Source: Caballeronia novacaledonica (GTDB taxonomy: Bacteria > Pseudomonadota > Gammaproteobacteria > Burkholderiales > Burkholderiaceae). Taken from it: 64,000 nucleotides of DNA. The position numbers were made by a program, and so were the translations under genes. The stretch is from contig NZ_OGTP01000018.1 in the NCBI RefSeq assembly GCF_900258035.1, positions 62,001 to 126,000 of the forward strand, in the 5' to 3' direction. Positions 59,427-64,000 of the stretch are shown in pieces. Positions within the stretch are counted from its first letter, which is position 1. Each line of letters starts with the position of its first letter. The notes below the pieces were generated by a model. The model was given only the letters and a program-made list of their open reading frames with translations, was not told the origin of the DNA and ran no database searches.

Positions 59427-59512
59427 GATTGCAGGCGCGGCCGGAAGGAAAAGACGGGAGAACCGCGCATTTTACCATCGGATGCGTCCCAATCCCGGAC
59501 GCGTGCCTGTGC

Positions 59513-60214
59513 TTAGCGGGCTCGCAGTTCGTCGTCGAGTGCGCGAAGTTGCGCGGGCGTGCCGACGTTTTCCCAGCGGCCTTCGTAGAGTTCGCCGCTC
59601 GCGCGTCCGGCCGCGATCGTTTCGCGGTAATACGGCGTCAGCGCGCGGCGCGTGCCGGGCGCGAGATCGCGAAACATGCGCGTGTCATACAGGCCGATGT
59701 TGCCGAACGTATAACGCGGCGCGCCATCGAGTGCGAGCGTGCCGTCGCGCAAGGCGAAATCGCCTTTGGGATGAAACGGCGGATTCGGCACCATCACGAG
59801 ATGCATGCCGGGCTCGTGTCGCGCGCTTAGCGCTTCGGCGTGATCGCGCAGGGTCGAGTAATCGAAATCGCAGAACACGTCGCCGCTTACCGCGATGAAC
59901 ACGCCGTCCCCGAGCAGACGCCGCGCTTGTACGATGCCGCCCGCCGTCTCGAGCGCTTCGGTTTCCGGCGAATACCGCAACTCGACGCCCCAGCGCGAGC
60001 CGTCACCGAGCGCCGCTTCGATCTGCGCGCCGAGCCACGCGTGATTGATGACGATCGTCCCGACGCCCGCCGCCGCGAGGCGCTCGATCTGCCACACGAT
60101 GAGCGGTTTGCCGCCGGCTTCGAGCAGCGGTTTCGGACAAGTGTCGGTGAGCGGGCGCATGCGTTCGCCGCGGCCGGCGGCGAAGATCATCGCCGTTTTC
60201 AGAGCGTGCGTCAT
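59513..60214 (-). CDS. murU: N-acetylmuramate alpha-1-phosphate uridylyltransferase MurU
   Basis: A 233-residue sugar nucleotidyltransferase: TAMIFAAGRGERMRPLTDTCPKPLLEAGGKPLI is the nucleotide-binding signature, VSGDVFCDFDYSTL carries the metal-binding Asp, and the protein ends WENVGTPAQLRALDDEL. With AmgK, encoded just upstream, it turns MurNAc into UDP-MurNAc and bypasses the fosfomycin-sensitive MurA step, as shown in Pseudomonas. Start 60214 gives the normal N-terminus, seven bases after the amgK stop. Confidence 0.93.
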   Translation of the reverse strand: MTHALKTAMIFAAGRGERMRPLTDTCPKPLLEAGGKPLIVWQIERLAAAGVGTIVINHAWLGAQIEAALGDGSRWGVELRYSPETEALETAGGIVQARRLLGDGVFIAVSGDVFCDFDYSTLRDHAEALSARHEPGMHLVMVPNPPFHPKGDFALRDGTLALDGAPRYTFGNIGLYDTRMFRDLAPGTRRALTPYYRETIAAGRASGELYEGRWENVGTPAQLRALDDELRAR

Positions 60215-60221
60215 CGTGAGT

Positions 60222-61247
60222 TCAGAAGGTGTATCCGACTTCGACCGCGCGGCCTTCGAGCGAATCGAGCAGACGCGCGAACGGCCACAGCGGCGCGTAG
60301 CGCTCCGCGACCTTGCGCGCATAGCCGATGAAGCGCGGCAGATCGGCGAGATACTGCGGCTTGCCGTCGCGATAATGGATGCGCGCGAACAGGCCGAGCA
60401 CCTTGATGTGCCGCTGCAGGCCCATCCATTCGAGCTGGCGATAGAACTCGCCGAAATCCTCATCGACGGGCAGTCCGGCCTTCTTCGCGCGTTCCCAGTA
60501 ATAGGCGACGCAATCGAGCTGAAACGCTTCTTCCCAACTGATGAACGCATCGCGCATCAGCGACGCCATGTCGTACGTGATCGGCCCGTACACCGCGTCC
60601 TGAAAGTCCAGCACGCCCGGATTCGGCTCGCACACCATCAGATTGCGCGGCATGAAATCGCGCAGCATGAAGGTTTGCGGCTGCGCGAGCGCGCTTTGCA
60701 CGAGCAGCGTGAAGGTGTCGTCGAGCGTCTTGCGTTCGTCGGCGGTGACTTCGCGCCCCAGATGACGGCCGATGAACCACTCGGGCATCAACTCCATCTC
60801 GCGGCGCAGGAAAGCCTCGTCGAAAGACGGCAGCACGCCTTCGCGCGCGGTCTGCTGGAAGCGGATCAGCGTGTCGATCGCGGCGCGCATCATCGGCCGC
60901 GCGTTTTTTTCGTCGAGAACGGAAATGTAAGTCGTGGTGCCGAGATCGGTCACGAGCATGAAACCGGCGTCGAAATCGGTTTCGAGGATTTTCGGCACAT
61001 GCACGTTCGCCGCGTCGAGCAGCCCGGCGACCTGGACGAACTCGCGGCATTTCTCGGGCGGCGGGGCATCGACGGCGATGAGCGTCTTGCCATGCTCCGA
61101 ATCGCTCTCCAGCCTGAAATAACGGCGAAAGCTGGCATCGGCGGAGGCGGGGGCGAGACTCGCGACGTTCAGCCGGTAAGGTCCGGCGATATTTTCAAGC
61201 CACGAGCGGAGCTGATTCAGGCGTGCGTCAGAAGGAATGTGCGTCAT
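60222..61247 (-). CDS. amgK: Anomeric MurNAc/GlcNAc kinase AmgK
   Basis: A 341-residue aminoglycoside-phosphotransferase-fold kinase: SADASFRRYFRLES, LVTDLGTTTYISVLDE, the catalytic LRDFMPRNLMV (a variant of the HxDxxxxN loop), and GVLDFQDAVYGPITYDMASLMRDAF, the metal-binding Asp motif. It phosphorylates MurNAc at the anomeric position. Co-transcribed with murU and divergent from lptD, as in Pseudomonas and other Burkholderiaceae. Confidence 0.94.
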   Translation of the reverse strand: MTHIPSDARLNQLRSWLENIAGPYRLNVASLAPASADASFRRYFRLESDSEHGKTLIAVDAPPPEKCREFVQVAGLLDAANVHVPKILETDFDAGFMLVTDLGTTTYISVLDEKNARPMMRAAIDTLIRFQQTAREGVLPSFDEAFLRREMELMPEWFIGRHLGREVTADERKTLDDTFTLLVQSALAQPQTFMLRDFMPRNLMVCEPNPGVLDFQDAVYGPITYDMASLMRDAFISWEEAFQLDCVAYYWERAKKAGLPVDEDFGEFYRQLEWMGLQRHIKVLGLFARIHYRDGKPQYLADLPRFIGYARKVAERYAPLWPFARLLDSLEGRAVEVGYTF

Positions 61248-61275
61248 AAATTCGAGGGGCCAAACATCTTGCCAT

Positions 61276-61281
61276 ATAATA
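61276..61281 (+). promoter_or_regulatory. Candidate -10 element in the amgK-lptD intergenic region
   Basis: Perfect TATAAT within CCATATAATACC, 195 bases before the lptD start. The only -35-like hexamer (TTCGAG) is at a long 19-base spacing. The reverse complement could also act for amgK. Confidence 0.4.
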
Positions 61282-61475
61282 CCCCACGACTTTTTTAAGC
61301 GATCCGTTTCACGCCTGGCGCCAGGCCCCCGACGACTGTGAGCGTCACCGTTCGGTCGAGTGTCGTCCCTGCTTAGCAACGGACCGTCAAGTTCGTGACT
61401 GCGGAAAGGGCGCGGCCGCCTGCCCGGCGGCATCGGGCGCGTCGGGCGCGAACGGGATCGAACCGCCACCCATAC

Positions 61476-63866
61476 ATGCCGCCACGACAGTTTCCCGTAT
61501 CGAAAATCCAAGGCGACGCTCAGCCACGCAGGCGGCGGCTCGTCGTCGCGCTTCTATCCGTTCCGGGCCTGATGCCGGCCCTGGCGCACGCCCAGCTCGC
61601 CGGCCCCGCCGCCGATGCCCAGCCTCTCGACGGTCCCGGCAGTCTGCGGCTCGCGCCGCAACTCGAAGAGCGCCCGCTGCAAAGCGGCCAGCAGCCTTCG
61701 ACGTTCCTTCTGAGCGACAAGGCGACGGGCACCAGCGACGAAGACATGGCGGCGAAGGGCTCGGCGGAGATCCGGCGCACGGTGACGGTCATCAAGGGCG
61801 ACGCGCTGCATTACGACCAGGACACGGACATGGCCGATGCTTTCGGCAATGTCAGGCTGATCAACAACGGCGTGTCGTTCGTCGGTCCGGAAGCGCATCT
61901 GAAGGTGGAAGCCAACGAAGGGTTCATGACGAACCCGAAGTATCACTTCAACCTGACGGGCGGCTCGGGCAGCGCCGAGCGCGTCGACATGATCGACGAC
62001 GAGCGCGCGCGCATCGATCACGGCACTTATACCGCCTGCCAGTGCGAGTCCGATCCGTCGTGGTACATCAAGGGCACGTCGTTCGATTTCGACACCGGCG
62101 CCGAGGAGGGCATCGCGCATAACGGCGTGCTGTTCTTCCAGGGCGTGCCGGTGGTCGCGAGCCCGTGGCTGTCGTTTCCGCTCACGGGCGATCGTCGCAG
62201 CGGCCTGTTGCCGCCGACGTTCTCGCTCAGCTCGACGACCGGCTTCGAAGCGACGATCCCGTACTATTTCAACATCGCGCCCAACCGCGATCTGACCGTC
62301 ACGCCGCGCATCATGACGCGGCGCGGCGTGCTCGGAGAGGCGACATACCGCTATCTGTCGCCCACGTATTCGGGTTCGCTCGACGTCAACTATCTGCCCG
62401 ACGACCGCCAGACGCATACGAATCGCTACGCGATCTTCTGGCAGCATCGCCAGAACTTCGGCAACGGTTTCGGCGGCTACGTCAATTACAACAAGGTTTC
62501 GGACGATCAATATCCGGAAGACCTGGGCAACGCGTCGAATCAGTTTCTGAACGGCACGCAACTGCTGTATCAGCAGGAAGCGGGGCTCACGTACAACAAC
62601 GGCCCGTGGTCGGTGCTCGCGCGTGAACAGCGCTGGCAGACGCTGCAGCCCTCGATTCCGCCGTACGCGCGCGAGCCGCAGGTCAACGTTCAGTACAACA
62701 AGTACAACGTCGGCGGCTTCGATTACGGCGCGGAACTGGACGCGACCCGCTTCACGATCACGCAGGACGGCGCGACCGACGGCAACCGCCTGTACTTCAA
62801 CCCGTACCTGAGCTACGGGGTCAACGCGCCGGGCTATTTCGTCACGCCGAAGGTGCAATGGCATTTCGCGTCATACGACCTGAGCCATATCGCGACGAGC
62901 CAGGTGGCGGGTTCGTCGCCGCCGGTGGCCGGGCAGCCGAAGAATTTCACGGAGTCGATTCCGACCGTCAGCTTCGACACGGGTCTCGTGTTCGACCGCT
63001 CGGTGCGGCTGTTCGGCCAGGATTACATTCAGACGCTGGAGCCGCGGCTCTACTACGTCTACACGCCGTATCACAATCAGGACTTCGCGCCGATTTTCGA
63101 TACCGCCGAATCCGACTTCGGTCTCGCCGAGATCTACACGCCGAACACGTTCGTCGGCAACGACCGCATCGCCGATGCGAACCGCATCACGGCGGGCCTG
63201 ACGACGCGCTTCATCAACCCGGCGACGGGCGACGAGCGCGCGCGGTTCGTCATCGCGCAGCAGTATTATTTCCAGAGTCAGCGCGTCACGATCACGCCGG
63301 GCCAACTGCCCGACCAGGCGAAGCACTCGGACCTGATCGCGGGTGCGGCCATCAAGCTGGGTGCTGGTTTCGCCTCGGAAACCGCGTTCCAATATAATGT
63401 GGACAACAACCAGCTCGTGCGCTCGAGCGTCGGTTTTGCGTTCAGTCCGGCGGAACGCAAGGTGATCAACATCGGCTACCGCTACACGCGTTCGAACCAG
63501 ACCACGCTGGTGAACGAGCCGATCAACCAGATTCTGTTGTCGGGCGAGTGGCCGCTCACGAATCGCCTCTATGCCGTCGGCCGCGTGAATTACGATCTCG
63601 CGAGCCATCGTCTCGTCGACGGGCTTGTGGGCTTCCAGTACGATGCCGACTGCTGGGCGTTCGGCTTCGGCATGCAGCGTTATGCCAACGGCGTGAACAC
63701 GCAGGGCCAGCCTTCGTCGGGCACGCGCGTGCTCGCGCAACTGACGTTCAAGGGCTTGTCGAACGTCGACAACGGTCTCGTCAGCGCGTTCCGCGCGAGC
63801 GTTCAGGGTTATCAGCCGCCGCCGCCGGCGGCGCCGCCGCTTTCCCGGTACAGCGATTACGAGTAA
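61476..63866 (+). CDS. lptD: LPS assembly outer membrane protein LptD
   Basis: A 796-residue outer membrane protein. A basic N-terminus leads into the signal LVVALLSVPGLMPALAHAQ. The OstA-like periplasmic domain (about 100-230) includes VIKGDALHYDQDTDMADAFGNVRLI and the TACQCESDPSWYIKG cysteine pair. The C-terminal barrel ends in SRYSDYE after a Pro-rich tail, and contains DADCWAFGFGMQRY, whose Cys may pair with the N-terminal ones. It inserts LPS into the outer leaflet with LptE. The ATG at 61476 is chosen over a GTG at 61395 because the upstream part is not signal-like. Confidence 0.94.
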   Translation: MPPRQFPVSKIQGDAQPRRRRLVVALLSVPGLMPALAHAQLAGPAADAQPLDGPGSLRLAPQLEERPLQSGQQPSTFLLSDKATGTSDEDMAAKGSAEIRRTVTVIKGDALHYDQDTDMADAFGNVRLINNGVSFVGPEAHLKVEANEGFMTNPKYHFNLTGGSGSAERVDMIDDERARIDHGTYTACQCESDPSWYIKGTSFDFDTGAEEGIAHNGVLFFQGVPVVASPWLSFPLTGDRRSGLLPPTFSLSSTTGFEATIPYYFNIAPNRDLTVTPRIMTRRGVLGEATYRYLSPTYSGSLDVNYLPDDRQTHTNRYAIFWQHRQNFGNGFGGYVNYNKVSDDQYPEDLGNASNQFLNGTQLLYQQEAGLTYNNGPWSVLAREQRWQTLQPSIPPYAREPQVNVQYNKYNVGGFDYGAELDATRFTITQDGATDGNRLYFNPYLSYGVNAPGYFVTPKVQWHFASYDLSHIATSQVAGSSPPVAGQPKNFTESIPTVSFDTGLVFDRSVRLFGQDYIQTLEPRLYYVYTPYHNQDFAPIFDTAESDFGLAEIYTPNTFVGNDRIADANRITAGLTTRFINPATGDERARFVIAQQYYFQSQRVTITPGQLPDQAKHSDLIAGAAIKLGAGFASETAFQYNVDNNQLVRSSVGFAFSPAERKVINIGYRYTRSNQTTLVNEPINQILLSGEWPLTNRLYAVGRVNYDLASHRLVDGLVGFQYDADCWAFGFGMQRYANGVNTQGQPSSGTRVLAQLTFKGLSNVDNGLVSAFRASVQGYQPPPPAAPPLSRYSDYE

Positions 63867-63962
63867 TGCCGGAACGGGCGGCCGCGCGCGGCATCCCGCA
63901 ACCGGCAGTGAAGAGCGGAGCAGGGCCGCGCAGTGCGGCATGTACAAGCAGGACACGAACGG

Positions 63963-64000
63963 GTGAAGCCTGTATTTGATGGAGTATCTGTGGCAAACGT
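63963..64000 (+). CDS. Start of the next gene, possibly surA (truncated by window end)
   Basis: From GTG at 63963 (or GTG at 63990, which has a GGAG site five bases before it) the frame is open to the last base. Only about four to twelve codons are visible. In Burkholderiaceae the gene after lptD is usually surA, a periplasmic folding factor for outer membrane proteins, but nothing in these few codons proves it. Confidence 0.35.
   Translation, partial: MKPVFDGVSVAN

Overview
This 64-kb window is GC-rich chromosomal DNA from a member of the Burkholderiaceae. The gene content and order (mpl/tlpA/accBC/prmA, dapB-exbBD-leuS-lptE-holA-proA, murU-amgK/lptD) and the strong G/C bias at third codon positions point to a Burkholderia, Paraburkholderia or Caballeronia-type main chromosome. 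Almost all of it is dense housekeeping and central-carbon DNA. I see no prophage, no transposase, no CRISPR array, and no rRNA or tRNA gene.

Layout. 1-8.6 kb: the tail of a histone H1-like Lys/Ala/Pro-rich protein, then a minus-strand run (slyB-like lipoprotein, PfkB kinase, tpx, zinc-ribbon protein, prmA, accC, accB, TlpA-like thioredoxin, a conserved unknown). 8.8-14.5 kb: mpl, an esterase, an RNase II-family exonuclease, aroE and mtgA, closely packed and partly overlapping. 14.6-25.6 kb: a sugar catabolic locus (IclR regulator, dgoK, dgoA, an SDR, an AraFGH-type ABC importer, a second SDR, an SMP-30 lactonase, an aldose 1-epimerase) suited to oxidative galactose/arabinose use; a 660-bp inverted-repeat element sits inside it. 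25.6-33.9 kb: pyrF, pncC, pgpA, thiL, maeB, a secreted barnase-type RNase with a barstar, rsmE, and a VOC protein. 34.4-37.5 kb: tktA and gap. 38-41.8 kb: a GntR regulator divergent from a DctA-type transporter, allantoicase and ureidoglycolate lyase. 42-51.7 kb: fur, bamE, dapB, exbB, exbD, leuS, lptE, holA, proA and a HemJ/CopD-like membrane protein. 51.9-58 kb: hexR divergent from edd-eda-gntP-gntK, a complete gluconate/Entner-Doudoroff module. 58-64 kb: purB, murU, amgK, lptD and the probable first codons of surA.

The genes converge on pyruvate and glyceraldehyde-3-phosphate. The dgoK/dgoA branch and the edd/eda branch both end there, gap and tktA process the triose, and maeB links malate to pyruvate. 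A second theme is the envelope: mpl, murU and amgK (peptidoglycan recycling), mtgA, bamE, lptE and lptD.

The observations most worth checking are the 113-bp-arm inverted repeat inside the sugar operon, a candidate minus-strand small RNA downstream of maeB, the barnase/barstar pair with its lipoprotein signal, a textbook palindromic operator placed just after a sigma70-like promoter in the purine-catabolism operon, HexR-like sites between hexR and edd, and the apparent absence of aroQ from its usual place upstream of accB. All functional calls come from reading motifs and from memory of the families; no database search was possible.
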